A stretch of DNA of 64,000 nucleotides from Clostridia bacterium. GTDB taxonomy: Bacteria; Bacillota; Clostridia; Lachnospirales; Lachnospiraceae. The stretch spans positions 1-64,000 of the forward strand of contig SAAH01000001.1 of assembly GCA_009929525.1 (NCBI GenBank), written 5' to 3'. A program made the position numbers and the translations under genes. Of this stretch, positions 33,529 through 42,914 are shown one piece after another. The notes beneath the pieces are model-generated. The model worked only from the letters and a program-made list of their open reading frames with translations, ran no database searches and had not been told where the DNA came from. Within the stretch, counting starts at the first letter, position 1. Every line of letters begins with the position of its first letter.

Positions 33529-33975
33529 TTATCCAACGATGCGCTTAATATAATTAGAAGTGTCCGAAGCCTGCTCTTTTAGTTCCTCCAGTTTTGGAGA
33601 ATCCAGTGTACCTTCTTCCACTGCCAGCCGGTAAAATTCGCACTTATATGTTACCAGATCCAGAGAATTTTGCAGAAGCTGCATTTGTGTTTCCAGTTCT
33701 TTTTTTCGGTCTAAAAACATCTGATACCGTTTTTCGATTGTGGAATCGCCTTCTTTGCACCAGAGAAAGAAGGTACGGATATCTTTTAACTGCATACCTG
33801 TATTCTTCAGACATTCAACCATGTGGAGCTGTTGGATGTCTTTATCTTTAAAGACGCGGATGCCGCCTTCGGTACGTTCCACATTATCCAAAAGGCCTTC
33901 CTTGTCATAATAGCGCAAGGTAGAAACCGAAATATTTAAAAGCTGGGCGACCTCGCCGATGGAATATGTTTTCAT
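33529..33975 (-). CDS. MerR-family regulator
   Basis: A 148-residue protein that opens MKTYSIGEVAQLLNISVSTLRYYDKEGLLDNVERTEGGIRVF, the MerR winged helix, and continues with a long dimerisation coiled coil (about 80-130). No cysteine metal site of the MerR/CueR kind is seen; it is closer to the BmrR/AdhR-like small regulators. AGGAGG precedes the ATG. No obvious target besides itself. Confidence 0.9.
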   Translation of the reverse strand: MKTYSIGEVAQLLNISVSTLRYYDKEGLLDNVERTEGGIRVFKDKDIQQLHMVECLKNTGMQLKDIRTFFLWCKEGDSTIEKRYQMFLDRKKELETQMQLLQNSLDLVTYKCEFYRLAVEEGTLDSPKLEELKEQASDTSNYIKRIVG

Positions 33976-34079
33976 AAGTAAAACCTCCTGAAGATAGACC
34001 TAAAGTCATGTTTATATATATTAAAAATATCATAAGCCCGAAAATACAGGTTCGTCAAGGAATATATTTTGGGTAAAAC

Positions 34080-34108
34080 TTGATTTTATATGGAAAATGT
34101 AGTATAAA
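34080..34108 (+). promoter_or_regulatory. Promoter of the hybrid kinase operon
   Basis: TTGATT (34080-34085), a 17-bp spacer and TATAAA (34103-34108). The transcript would begin only a few bases before the terminator hairpin at 34119. Confidence 0.6.
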
Positions 34109-34118
34109 ATACAATAAA

Positions 34119-34165
34119 AGGATTACTATCGACGAAGATGGCCGCGCGATAGTAGTCCTTTTTTT
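34119..34165 (+). terminator. Leader terminator/attenuator of the hybrid kinase operon
   Basis: AGGATTACTATCG (34119-34131) pairs with CGATAGTAGTCCT (34147-34159), then seven T. Overlapping its left arm is a competing small stem ATC/GAT with a GACGAA hexaloop (34128-34139). The same GACGAA loop with a different stem occurs before urtA. This suggests regulated antitermination. Confidence 0.6.
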
Positions 34166-34195
34166 GTATCCTAAGACGAAAGGAAGGTACTGAAT

Positions 34196-37111
34196 ATGGA
34201 GTCATTGAAGAATCATTTGCAGAGCAGCCGCAATATTGGCCTGCTGTCGATCATCATATTTGTGGCAGTAGCAGTCTCCATGGTATTCAGTACCTACTAT
34301 ATGAATACATCGATCACTGCGGAGGAAAATGCCCAGAATAGAAGAATGCAGTATCGGCAGCAGGGAGAAAATCTTGCGGATGCATCGGATTATCTGACGG
34401 CAGAGGTGCGTTACTATGCGATCACAGGGCAGATCCAGCATTTTTATAATTATTGGTACGAGATACATGAAACAAAGCAGAGGGAGGAAGCTATCCAGGA
34501 TTTTGAAAGCAGCAATCCGCCGCAGGAGGAAAAAGAACTTCTAGAGGAGGCAAAAAGATACTCGGATCTGTTGGTGGAGACGGAGACTTACTCGATGAAA
34601 ATGATACTGACTGTGATGGGAGTATCTGAGGATCTTTATCCGGAGAATGAAAAATTATCTTCCTATATAAAAGATGTCCTCACCTATCAGTGGCCGGCAG
34701 ACACCAAAGATCTGAGTGAAGATGAGATGCGTCAAAAGGCGATCGATATCTTATATGATGCGGATTATGAGAACTACAAGACGCAGATCATGACCCCGAT
34801 CGAGGAGTTTCAGACGGTGATGAATGACCGGCTGGATCAGGAGGTAGAGGAAAAGAAAAATAATACGAGAGCAGCTACTGTGATCCAGGTGATCCTGGCA
34901 TTCATATCCATAGGTGCGATCGGATTTCTCTTGAGTTTGATGAATAACCTCTATATCAGGCCGTTAAAAAACTACACAAGGGAGATCAAACGGAGCGAAA
35001 ATCTTTCTCAGGGAGATTACACCGATGAAGATGGTGCTCTTGAAATCTTAGACGCAAAAATCGTACCCTACGGAGCACGGGAACTGGTGCATTTTGCAGA
35101 TTCCTTTAACCGCTTGATCGACCGCTTTTTCCAGGAGCTGTGCCAGAGAAAAAATGCCCAGGAAAATATGCGAAAAGCAAGAAATGAAGCGGAACTGGCA
35201 AATCAGGCAAAAAGTGTTTTCCTGGCACAGATGTCCCATGAACTGCGTACCCCGCTGAATGCTATCGATGGATATACAGATCTGCTGGATGGCACTCCAC
35301 TGAAAAATGAACAGAAAAAATATGTGCAGAATATCCGATATTCCTCCAATGGACTTTTGGAATTGATCAATCAGATCCTTGATTTTTCCAAGATTGAATC
35401 CGGGCATCTGGAAATGGAAGAGATTGATTTTGATATGAGGGAGATATTAAAAGAAGTGAGAGGAGTCATGGAGAATCAGGCGAAGCAAAAGGGGCTGTAT
35501 CTGTATATGGAGATGGATGAGCGGATACCGGAAGTTTTGATCGGAGATCCGCTGCGAATCCGTCAGCTTTTACTGAATCTGATCGGAAATGCGGTCAAGT
35601 TTACCGCAAAAGGAGGAGTTATAGTGCGGCTCAGGCTTGAAGAACAGGAAGAAATAGAGTTTGCGGGAGAGGTGCTAAAGGAACCCAGGTGCTGTATTCG
35701 GTTTGATGTGATCGATACGGGAATTGGAGTGAAAAAAGAGGTAAAGAGGAAAATCTTTCAGCCATTTATGCAAAGCGACAGCTCGGTGACAAGAAAGTAC
35801 GGGGGGACGGGGCTTGGGCTTCCCATTTGCAGTCAGATCGTCATGCTGTCGGGAGATAAGAACCATCGGCTGCATCTGGAAAGTGTGGAAGGAAGAGGCT
35901 CGGATTTTTATTTCCGTATGGATTTTCCCATATCAGAATCGGCCAAAGTACAGGAGAAAGATCCAGAGGAGATATCTGGACGGATCCCAAACTTTGAAGG
36001 ACGAAGGATCCTTGTGGTGGATGATAATATCATCAACATCCAGGTGGAAACGGCGATGCTCCAGGTGTGTCATGTGGATGTGACATCGGCTGAAGGCGGA
36101 GAAGAGGCAGTACAGATATTAAGCAATGATCCAGGAATAGAAATGATCCTTATGGATATCCGAATGCCTAAGATGGATGGGTATGAGACTGCAAGAAAGA
36201 TCAGGAAAATCCCCGGTTATGAGAAAACGCCGATACTGGCATTGACCGCCGATGCTATGGCCGAGGTGCGAAGGAAGGCTAAACAGGCAGGTATGAATGG
36301 GTGCATCCTGAAACCGGTGAAGCAGGCAAAACTTTTTGAGAAAATTGGCCAATACCTGAAGGAAACAGAGGCGCATATATCGGAGAAAATGAGAGAAGAT
36401 GTGCAAATGCCGGCAAGCCCGATAGTGGCTGGATACACACAGGAAGAAGAGGAAGGTTTACTTTATTTTGATGAAAACCATCTTCTCCTCCAACTGGGAG
36501 GAAACAGGCAGGCAATGACTGCCATCGTGGAATCATTTTTGCAGAGGCACAAAGAGGATGGTCATTTGCTGCAGGACTGCCTGGGAAAACAGGAACAAAA
36601 AAAGGCAGAGGACCTGATCCATACCTTAAAAGGACTTGCCGGAAATATGAGCTGCAGGCCATTGTATGAAAGCTGCATGCGTCTTTTGAAAGAATTGCGG
36701 AGCCAGCAGCCTCCATTAAATAAGGATCATATAAAGGAATATGGGGATTTTTGCCAGATTCACACAAAGACAGTCGAATATCTGCAGCGAACAATGGATG
36801 AGTGGAAGCAAAAATCAGAGACAGAGACCATGGAGCAAATGCAGCGGCAAAGGGATCCAAGTGAAAGTCAGGAAAATCCGAACCAGGATCCAGCTCAGAA
36901 TTCGAATCCAGAAGACGGTGCGTTTGATATTGTGGAACAGATTAAAGAACTATGTGAGAACTGTGAAGCTGAGGCGGCAGTGGTGATAGAAATGAATATG
37001 ACGGAGCTTAGCCGGAGGCTTGGTGCAGACCGTGCCGGGCGGATGCGGCAGCACAGTTTAAACTATGATTTTGAAGGAGTGTTGGAATGCCTTGCCGTTC
37101 GGGAGGGCTGA
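34196..37111 (+). CDS. Hybrid sensor histidine kinase with receiver and HPt domains
   Basis: A 971-residue membrane kinase. Transmembrane helix 1 at about 14-35, an external helical sensor of about 190 residues, helix 2 at about 228-250, a HAMP-like linker, HisKA (MSHELRTPLNAIDGY, His348), HATPase (FDVIDTGIGV, GGTGLGLPICSQIV), a receiver (ILMDIRMPKMDG, Asp654), and an HPt domain (IHTLKGLAGN, His809). The last 100 or so residues are a Gln/Glu-rich tail with another helical segment. It starts a two-gene operon with the AraC-type regulator and lies directly before the urea transporter genes. Confidence 0.92.
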   Translation: MESLKNHLQSSRNIGLLSIIIFVAVAVSMVFSTYYMNTSITAEENAQNRRMQYRQQGENLADASDYLTAEVRYYAITGQIQHFYNYWYEIHETKQREEAIQDFESSNPPQEEKELLEEAKRYSDLLVETETYSMKMILTVMGVSEDLYPENEKLSSYIKDVLTYQWPADTKDLSEDEMRQKAIDILYDADYENYKTQIMTPIEEFQTVMNDRLDQEVEEKKNNTRAATVIQVILAFISIGAIGFLLSLMNNLYIRPLKNYTREIKRSENLSQGDYTDEDGALEILDAKIVPYGARELVHFADSFNRLIDRFFQELCQRKNAQENMRKARNEAELANQAKSVFLAQMSHELRTPLNAIDGYTDLLDGTPLKNEQKKYVQNIRYSSNGLLELINQILDFSKIESGHLEMEEIDFDMREILKEVRGVMENQAKQKGLYLYMEMDERIPEVLIGDPLRIRQLLLNLIGNAVKFTAKGGVIVRLRLEEQEEIEFAGEVLKEPRCCIRFDVIDTGIGVKKEVKRKIFQPFMQSDSSVTRKYGGTGLGLPICSQIVMLSGDKNHRLHLESVEGRGSDFYFRMDFPISESAKVQEKDPEEISGRIPNFEGRRILVVDDNIINIQVETAMLQVCHVDVTSAEGGEEAVQILSNDPGIEMILMDIRMPKMDGYETARKIRKIPGYEKTPILALTADAMAEVRRKAKQAGMNGCILKPVKQAKLFEKIGQYLKETEAHISEKMREDVQMPASPIVAGYTQEEEEGLLYFDENHLLLQLGGNRQAMTAIVESFLQRHKEDGHLLQDCLGKQEQKKAEDLIHTLKGLAGNMSCRPLYESCMRLLKELRSQQPPLNKDHIKEYGDFCQIHTKTVEYLQRTMDEWKQKSETETMEQMQRQRDPSESQENPNQDPAQNSNPEDGAFDIVEQIKELCENCEAEAAVVIEMNMTELSRRLGADRAGRMRQHSLNYDFEGVLECLAVREG

Positions 37112-37132
37112 TGAGGAAGGGAGATGAGGAGG

Positions 37133-37897
37133 ATGTATCGTGTCATGCTTGTGGAGGACGACAGTGCAGTAAGATATGTTTATTCCAGAATGAAAGAGTG
37201 GGGCAAACAGGGATTCTACATAGATTGTGAGGCGGGAAACGGCAGTCAGGCCATGGCGATGCTAAAAGACCATCCGGTAGATATCATATTTACAGACATC
37301 AGGATGCCGCTCATGGATGGGATTGCTATGATGAAAATGATCCGGCAGACATACCCACAGATTCTGTTCGTGCTGATCAGTTCTTATAATGAATTTGAAT
37401 ATGCAAGAGAAGGGCTGAAACTGGGAGCACTGGATTACCTGTCTAAACCTATGGAAGAAAAAGATCTTGCCGAGGTCCTGATGAGGGCAGGAACTATCCT
37501 TGAATCGCGGGAAAGCGACAGCATGCTGAAGAAAATGCGGGAACTGTATGGCAGCCGGATCGACGAACAGGATTCGGTGCTGATCAATATGTGCAGATAT
37601 CTGGAAGAAAATATGGATCAAAACGTAACGGTGGAGGAAGTGGCAGACGAGCTGAATCTGAATAAGGATTACCTTGGAAAGCAGATAAAAAGCAAAACAG
37701 GTCAGAGCTTTCGTACACTTTATAATCAGATCAAGATGGAATACGCAAAGGATATGCTGAAAAATGGAAACCAAAAGGTATACGAGATCAGCGAAAGCCT
37801 GGGTTATACCTCCTCTGATTACTTCACCCAGCAGTTCAAAAAATGCGTGGGAATGACGCCGGCAGAATACAAAAAACTAAAAATATCGGATTTTTAA
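37133..37897 (+). CDS. AraC-type response regulator (YesN-like)
   Basis: A receiver domain (MLVEDDSAVRY, phosphorylated Asp in FTDIRMPLMDG, Lys in DYLSKPM) is joined to a C-terminal AraC DNA-binding pair of helix-turn-helix motifs (VEEVADELNLNKDYLGK and VYEISESLGYTSSDYFTQQFKK). I use the ATG giving MYRVMLVEDD, the usual start; an in-frame ATG three codons earlier (37124) is also possible. It is the likely output of the hybrid kinase and probably acts on urtABCDE, which follows 213 bp later. Confidence 0.9.
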   Translation: MYRVMLVEDDSAVRYVYSRMKEWGKQGFYIDCEAGNGSQAMAMLKDHPVDIIFTDIRMPLMDGIAMMKMIRQTYPQILFVLISSYNEFEYAREGLKLGALDYLSKPMEEKDLAEVLMRAGTILESRESDSMLKKMRELYGSRIDEQDSVLINMCRYLEENMDQNVTVEEVADELNLNKDYLGKQIKSKTGQSFRTLYNQIKMEYAKDMLKNGNQKVYEISESLGYTSSDYFTQQFKKCVGMTPAEYKKLKISDF

Positions 37898-37979
37898 TGG
37901 AAAATATCGGTTTTTTCATGTGGGAGGACCTGCTTTTCTATGGTAAATTATCAATATCAGATAACTGATGAATGGAACA

Positions 37980-38023
37980 GACGACGAAGTCATTGCCGAT
38001 TAATTTTGGCGGTGGCTTTTTTT
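37980..38023 (+). terminator. Leader terminator/attenuator before urtA
   Basis: A small stem GAC/GTC with a GACGAA hexaloop (37980-37991) overlaps the left arm of a terminator pairing GTCATTGCC (37989-37997) with GGCGGTGGC (38008-38016) through G-U pairs, followed by seven T. Position and the GACGAA loop match the leader of the kinase operon at 34119. Confidence 0.55.
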
Positions 38024-38110
38024 CGTTATATAGCATAAATTGTATGTTCAAAATGTTCCATGAGGAGGCACCCAAAATATTGAAAGACATAGAAAGGTGA
38101 GGTAATTATT

Positions 38111-39349
38111 ATGAAAAAAAGAGTGGTAAGCGGATTACTGGCAGTGATGATGGGATTATCTTTGATGACAGGCTGCGGTGCAGCAGGAAGCGGAGCATCA
38201 GGCAGCGACAGTGGTGACACAGTGACAGTAGGACTTCTTCATTCTATGACAGGTTCTATGGCTATCTCAGAGCAGGCAGTCCTGGATGCAGAGAAACTCG
38301 CAATTAAAGAAATTAATGCAGATGGCGGAGTTTTAGGACGCCAGATAGAATATCAGGAAGAGGACGGAGCATCTGATCCTTCCACATTTGCCACAAAGGC
38401 AGAAAAACTGATCGATCAGGACGGCATCTCAACCGTGTTTGGATGTTGGACATCTTCATCAAGAAAAGCTGTAAAATCTATCTTTGAAGATTACGGTGCA
38501 TTGCTTTTCTATCCGGTACAGTATGAAGGAATGGAATCTTCAGAAAATATCGTTTATACAGGAGCAGCACCAAACCAGCAGATCGTTCCGGCTATCGAAT
38601 ATCTGGTGGATCAGGGATATACCAAGTATTTCCTTCTCGGTTCTGACTATGTATTCCCACGTACAGCAAATATGATCATCAATGCACAGGTGGAAGCAGC
38701 AGGACTTGAAGTTGTCGGTGAAGAATATGCAGATATGGATCAGACAGATTTTGCAGCGATCATCGCTAAGATCGAAGAGGCACAGCCGGATGTTATCATC
38801 AATACATTAAATGGTACCGGTAACGTTTCCTTCTTCAAACAGATGTCTGAGAAAAATTATACAAGCGAAGATTATATGACAATGTCATTCTCTATCGCAG
38901 AGGAAGAAGTATCCACGATCGGATCTGATATCCTGAACGGACATATGGTTTCATGGAATTATTATCAGACAACAGAAACAGAAAAAAATACAGAATTTGT
39001 TGAAGCATATAAAGCAGAATATGGTGAGGATCGTGTGACATCCGACCCGGCAGAGGCAGCATACGATGCAGTTTATCTTTGGAAAGCAGCTTGCGAGAAA
39101 GCAGAAAGCTTTGAAGTAGAAGATGTACTGGCAGCTATCGATGGCGGAGATATCGCTTATGACGCACCGGAAGGAACAGTAACGATCAATGGTGACAACC
39201 AGCATCTTGCAAAACCGGTCCGCATCGGACAGGTTCAGGACGATGGTCTGATCTATGAGGTATATTCAACAGATGGACCGGTAGATCCAGATCCATATCT
39301 GGAAACATATGACTGGGCAGTAGAAGCAGGAATCAAACCATTAGAGTAA
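38111..39349 (+). CDS. urtA: Urea ABC transporter substrate-binding lipoprotein
   Basis: A 412-residue lipoprotein (lipobox LMTGC, Cys22) followed by a Gly/Ser linker and a type I periplasmic binding fold of the AmiC/FmdD/UrtA branch. It begins VTVGLLHSMTGSMAISE and includes FYPVQYEGMESSENIVYTGAAPNQQ, which is typical of UrtA. It captures urea or short amides outside the cell. It is the first gene of urtABCDE, which directly precedes the urease operon, supporting the urea assignment over branched-chain amino acids. Confidence 0.93.
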   Translation: MKKRVVSGLLAVMMGLSLMTGCGAAGSGASGSDSGDTVTVGLLHSMTGSMAISEQAVLDAEKLAIKEINADGGVLGRQIEYQEEDGASDPSTFATKAEKLIDQDGISTVFGCWTSSSRKAVKSIFEDYGALLFYPVQYEGMESSENIVYTGAAPNQQIVPAIEYLVDQGYTKYFLLGSDYVFPRTANMIINAQVEAAGLEVVGEEYADMDQTDFAAIIAKIEEAQPDVIINTLNGTGNVSFFKQMSEKNYTSEDYMTMSFSIAEEEVSTIGSDILNGHMVSWNYYQTTETEKNTEFVEAYKAEYGEDRVTSDPAEAAYDAVYLWKAACEKAESFEVEDVLAAIDGGDIAYDAPEGTVTINGDNQHLAKPVRIGQVQDDGLIYEVYSTDGPVDPDPYLETYDWAVEAGIKPLE

Positions 39350-39377
39350 ATATAGATGAAGCAGGAGGTGCAAAGGT

Positions 39378-40268
39378 ATGGCATTAATGAATACATTATT
39401 TAACGGGCTCAGCCTTAGTTCCATCTATTTGCTGGTGGCGCTCGGCCTGGCGGTCACATTTGGACTCATGGGTGTGATCAACATGGCCCATGGAGAATTT
39501 GTGATGATTGGCGCTTACGTGACCTTTATTACACAGGAAATCATCGGCGGCAATGGCAGTGTGGCATATTTGTTGTCCATACTGGTAGCATTTCTGACAA
39601 CATTTGTACTGGGATGTATCCTGGAAAAAGTATTGATCACAAGACTATATGGAAGAAAAATAGACAGTCTTCTGGCTACCTGGGGAATCAGTTTGATTCT
39701 CCAGCAGGCCGCCAGGAGTATCTTTGGCTCTCAGGGAGTGAATGTCAATGCACCTGCATTTTTGAAAAGTGGATTGACGATCGGAGGATGTACTTTTGCT
39801 TATAATCGTATCTTTATCATCGGACTGGTAATTGTATGGCTGCTGACGGTGTGGCTTTTGATGAACAAAACTTCCTTCGGTGCAAAGATGAGAGCGACCA
39901 TGCAGAACCGTGCCATGGCACAGTGTATGGGAATCAATTCGAAAAAAATCGACTGTATCACCTTTGGGATCGGATCTGGTCTGGCAGGAGTAGCGGGATG
40001 TTCTATCGCACTTCTTGGATCGGTAGATTCCACAGTGGGACAGAATTACATAGTATATTCGTTCATGACGGTAGTACTTGGCGGTGTTGGCAATCTGATC
40101 GGAACAGTGATCGGTGCCATGATCATCGGCTTCTCAAGTATCTTTGTGGAAGCGTACCAGAGTGCATCGATCGCAAGAGCAATCGTACTTCTTATCATCA
40201 TTGTATTCCTGCAGTTTAAGCCAAAAGGATTATTCGTGATTCGAAGCAGAAGTCTGGATGAGGAATAG
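39378..40268 (+). CDS. urtB: Urea ABC transporter permease
   Basis: A 296-residue membrane protein of the LivH/UrtB family with about eight hydrophobic segments. Seen are LGLAVTFGLMGVINMAHGEFVMIGAY, the family opening, and ATMQNRAMAQCMGIN, the cytoplasmic coupling region. It lies 28 bp after urtA with AGGAGG. It pairs with UrtC to form the channel. Confidence 0.95.
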   Translation: MALMNTLFNGLSLSSIYLLVALGLAVTFGLMGVINMAHGEFVMIGAYVTFITQEIIGGNGSVAYLLSILVAFLTTFVLGCILEKVLITRLYGRKIDSLLATWGISLILQQAARSIFGSQGVNVNAPAFLKSGLTIGGCTFAYNRIFIIGLVIVWLLTVWLLMNKTSFGAKMRATMQNRAMAQCMGINSKKIDCITFGIGSGLAGVAGCSIALLGSVDSTVGQNYIVYSFMTVVLGGVGNLIGTVIGAMIIGFSSIFVEAYQSASIARAIVLLIIIVFLQFKPKGLFVIRSRSLDEE

Positions 40269-40280
40269 GAGGGAGCGACG

Positions 40281-41360
40281 ATGAAAAAATTAGCGGGTTT
40301 AAAAGGAAAAGGAAATCATCTTTGTTTTTTGATCATAGCTGTGCTTCTGGCAGCCAGCCCTCTGCTGGTATCCTCCACATCCATGATTCAGTTTTTAGGA
40401 AAATGCATGTGCTTTTCCATCGTGGCGATCGCGCTGGATCTGATCTGGGGTTATACAGGAATGCTCAGTCTGGGACATGGTATCTACTTTTGTCTTGGCG
40501 GGTATGGAATGGCGATGTATCTGAGACTGCGTGACAATGGCGGACAGCTCACTGACTTTATGCAGACGGGTGGTCTGGAAGAACTTCCGGTATTCTGGAG
40601 ACCATTTCAGCATTTTCCATTGGCTCTGCTCTTTATCATACTGATACCTACCGTGCTGGCAGGTGCGATCGGATTCTTTATCTTTAGAAGCAGGATCAAA
40701 GGTGTGTATTTTTCCATTATCACTCAGGCACTGACCTGGGCAGCATATTCACTTTTTATTGCAAATTCAAAGTATACCGGCGGCAACAATGGTATCACTG
40801 ATTTTAGTTCTCTCCTAGGAAGCACACGAGGACCGGCAAACAGGGGAAACCTGCTCACTCTATTCTGGGTGACGCTGCTGGCACTGATCCTTGTTTATAT
40901 GCTGGCATCATTTTTAGTAAACCGGAAGTTTGGAAAATTGTTGATCGCTATCCGTGATGGAGAGAACAGAACATTTTTCTCAGGATATTGTGTAAATAAT
41001 TATAAAAACTTTATCTATACCTTATCAGCGATCCTGGCAGCTATCGGTGGAGCACTTTATGTCAACTTTAATGGCAGCATCACTCCATCACAGATGACGA
41101 TTTCTTATTCCATTACGATGGTGATCTGGGTTGCAGTAGGAGGAAGAGGAACAATCATCGGCGCAGTGATCGGAGCATTTTTCATCAACCTGTGTGAATA
41201 CAACTTGAGTTCAGGTTCTCTGGCAGATATCTGGCAGTATATCATTGGTATTATCTTCTGCGTTACGATCGTATTCTTCAAAGGTGGGATCGTGGGAATC
41301 TTCAGAGATCAGATACCGGCTTTGTTAAAAGGACGCGGTAAGAAAAAGGAGGTGGCGTAA
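40281..41360 (+). CDS. urtC: Urea ABC transporter permease
   Basis: A 359-residue LivM/UrtC-family permease. It has about ten hydrophobic segments, LDLIWGYTGMLSLGHGIYFCLGGYGMAMYL, and the coupling segment LLIAIRDGENRTFFSGY. The long loop with MQTGGLEELPVFWRPFQ between helices is typical of UrtC as opposed to LivM. It ends one base before the urtD ATG. Confidence 0.95.
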   Translation: MKKLAGLKGKGNHLCFLIIAVLLAASPLLVSSTSMIQFLGKCMCFSIVAIALDLIWGYTGMLSLGHGIYFCLGGYGMAMYLRLRDNGGQLTDFMQTGGLEELPVFWRPFQHFPLALLFIILIPTVLAGAIGFFIFRSRIKGVYFSIITQALTWAAYSLFIANSKYTGGNNGITDFSSLLGSTRGPANRGNLLTLFWVTLLALILVYMLASFLVNRKFGKLLIAIRDGENRTFFSGYCVNNYKNFIYTLSAILAAIGGALYVNFNGSITPSQMTISYSITMVIWVAVGGRGTIIGAVIGAFFINLCEYNLSSGSLADIWQYIIGIIFCVTIVFFKGGIVGIFRDQIPALLKGRGKKKEVA

Positions 41361-42149
41361 ATGTCAAAGACAAATGAAAATGTGCTGAATATCAAGCATG
41401 TTTCCGTTATATTTGATGGATTCAAGGCCTTGACAGATGTGGATATTCAGGTGAAACGCCATTCCATTCATTTTTTTATCGGGCCGAATGGTGCCGGTAA
41501 GACAACACTTCTTGACATCATCTGTGCCAAGACGAAACCGACCTCAGGAACGGTACACTATTATCCAAAAGGCAGGGAGGATATCCGTCTGACAGGGATG
41601 AAGGAGTATAAGATCGTAAATGAAGGAGTAGGAAGAAAGTTCCAGGTTCCTTCGGTATTCGTAGAATTGACTGTATTTGAAAATATGGTGCTCTCGCTGA
41701 AAGGCCATAAGGGCGTGTGGGAATCCATTTTTTATAAAGTATCTAAAGCGGATAAAGAGCAGATCATGGAAGTACTTAAGAAAGTAGGACTTCAAGATCG
41801 TATCGATATACAGGCGGGTTCCCTTGCCCATGGAGAAAAGCAGTGGCTTGAGATCGCCATGCAGCTGGTGCAAAAGCCAGAGATCATCATGCTGGACGAG
41901 CCGGCGGCAGGTATGGGAAAGCCGGAGACATTTAAGACGGGAGAACTGCTTAAAGAGATCAAAAAAGAATGTACGATCATCGTGGTGGAACACGATATGG
42001 ATTTTGTGAAGCAGATCGCAGACACCGTGACAGTGCTTCACGAGGGCAAGGTGCTGATGGAAGGAAATATATCGGATGTGCTGGCAGACCGGACGGTCCA
42101 GGCAGTTTATCTGGGAAGGGGCGGTGAACGAAATGCTGAAGATCAATAA
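41361..42149 (+). CDS. urtD: Urea ABC transporter ATPase
   Basis: A 262-residue LivG/UrtD-type ATPase: Walker A GPNGAGKTT, the Q-loop region GRKFQVPSVF, a signature reading LAHGEKQWLEI (in place of LSGGQ, as is usual in UrtD), Walker B IIMLDEPAAGM and switch VVEHDMDFV. It overlaps urtE by 17 bp. Confidence 0.95.
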   Translation: MSKTNENVLNIKHVSVIFDGFKALTDVDIQVKRHSIHFFIGPNGAGKTTLLDIICAKTKPTSGTVHYYPKGREDIRLTGMKEYKIVNEGVGRKFQVPSVFVELTVFENMVLSLKGHKGVWESIFYKVSKADKEQIMEVLKKVGLQDRIDIQAGSLAHGEKQWLEIAMQLVQKPEIIMLDEPAAGMGKPETFKTGELLKEIKKECTIIVVEHDMDFVKQIADTVTVLHEGKVLMEGNISDVLADRTVQAVYLGRGGERNAEDQ

Positions 42150-42825
42150 AATGTGTGCCTGTTACGGGGAAAGCAGTGTGATCCGTGATCTTGATCTGGA
42201 TGTGGCAGATGGGAAAATCGTATGTCTGATCGGGAGAAATGGTGTGGGCAAGAGCACAACATTGAAAAGTATCATGGGTCTTGTAAGTACACCGGAAGGA
42301 AGCATCACACTGGACGGCACGGAGATCATCAAAATGCCCACCTATGATCGGGTAAAGCTGGGAATCGGCTATGTGCCTCAGGGAAGAGATATTTTTCCCC
42401 AGATGACAGTTCAGGAGAATCTGGAGCTGGGACTTCAGGCGGCAGGAAAGGGAAAAAAGATACCAGATTATATCTACGATCTGTTTCCTATTCTCCCTGA
42501 ATTTGCAAAACGACGGGGAGGAGATTTGTCAGGAGGACAGCAGCAGCAGCTGGCGATCGCAAGAGCTTTGGTCACCGGGCCGAAGATATTGATCCTTGAT
42601 GAGCCTACAGAGGGAATCCAGCCGTCTATCATCCAGGATATCGGTCGGGCAATCAAACGAGTGAATAAGGAGCTGGGGATCACAGTGCTGATCGTGGAAC
42701 AATATTTGGATTTTGTATTGAATATTTCTGATTATATTTATATTATGGAGAAAGGAAATATCGTTATGCAGGGAGAGACAGATAAACTTCCGGCAGAAGA
42801 AGTACAAAAGATGATGACGGAGTAA
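42133..42825 (+). CDS. urtE: Urea ABC transporter ATPase
   Basis: A 230-residue LivF/UrtE-type ATPase starting MLKINKMCACYGESSVI. Walker A GRNGVGKST, signature LSGGQQQQLAIARAL, Walker B ILILDEPTEGIQPSII and switch VEQYLDF. I start at the ATG inside the end of urtD. It is the last transporter gene; a receiver-kinase gene follows 89 bp later. Confidence 0.95.
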   Translation: MLKINKMCACYGESSVIRDLDLDVADGKIVCLIGRNGVGKSTTLKSIMGLVSTPEGSITLDGTEIIKMPTYDRVKLGIGYVPQGRDIFPQMTVQENLELGLQAAGKGKKIPDYIYDLFPILPEFAKRRGGDLSGGQQQQLAIARALVTGPKILILDEPTEGIQPSIIQDIGRAIKRVNKELGITVLIVEQYLDFVLNISDYIYIMEKGNIVMQGETDKLPAEEVQKMMTE

Positions 42826-42914
42826 GACGGGAAAGGAAAACAGAAGACCGGTCGGATACTGCGGACTAAGGGGCAGTGAAAGAGGCAGGCAGCGATAAGA
42901 AAGGTGGGTGTGGG

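Noticed and set aside
34119..34165. Guanidine-II (mini-ykkC) riboswitch at the kinase or urtA leader
   Set aside because: That class has two hairpins with ACGR loops; here each leader has one short stem with a six-base GACGAA loop.
37921..37940. Sigma-54 promoter before urtA (GGGAGGACCTGC)
   Set aside because: The GG to GC spacing is 8 rather than 10 bases, and no sigma-54 activator domain is encoded nearby.
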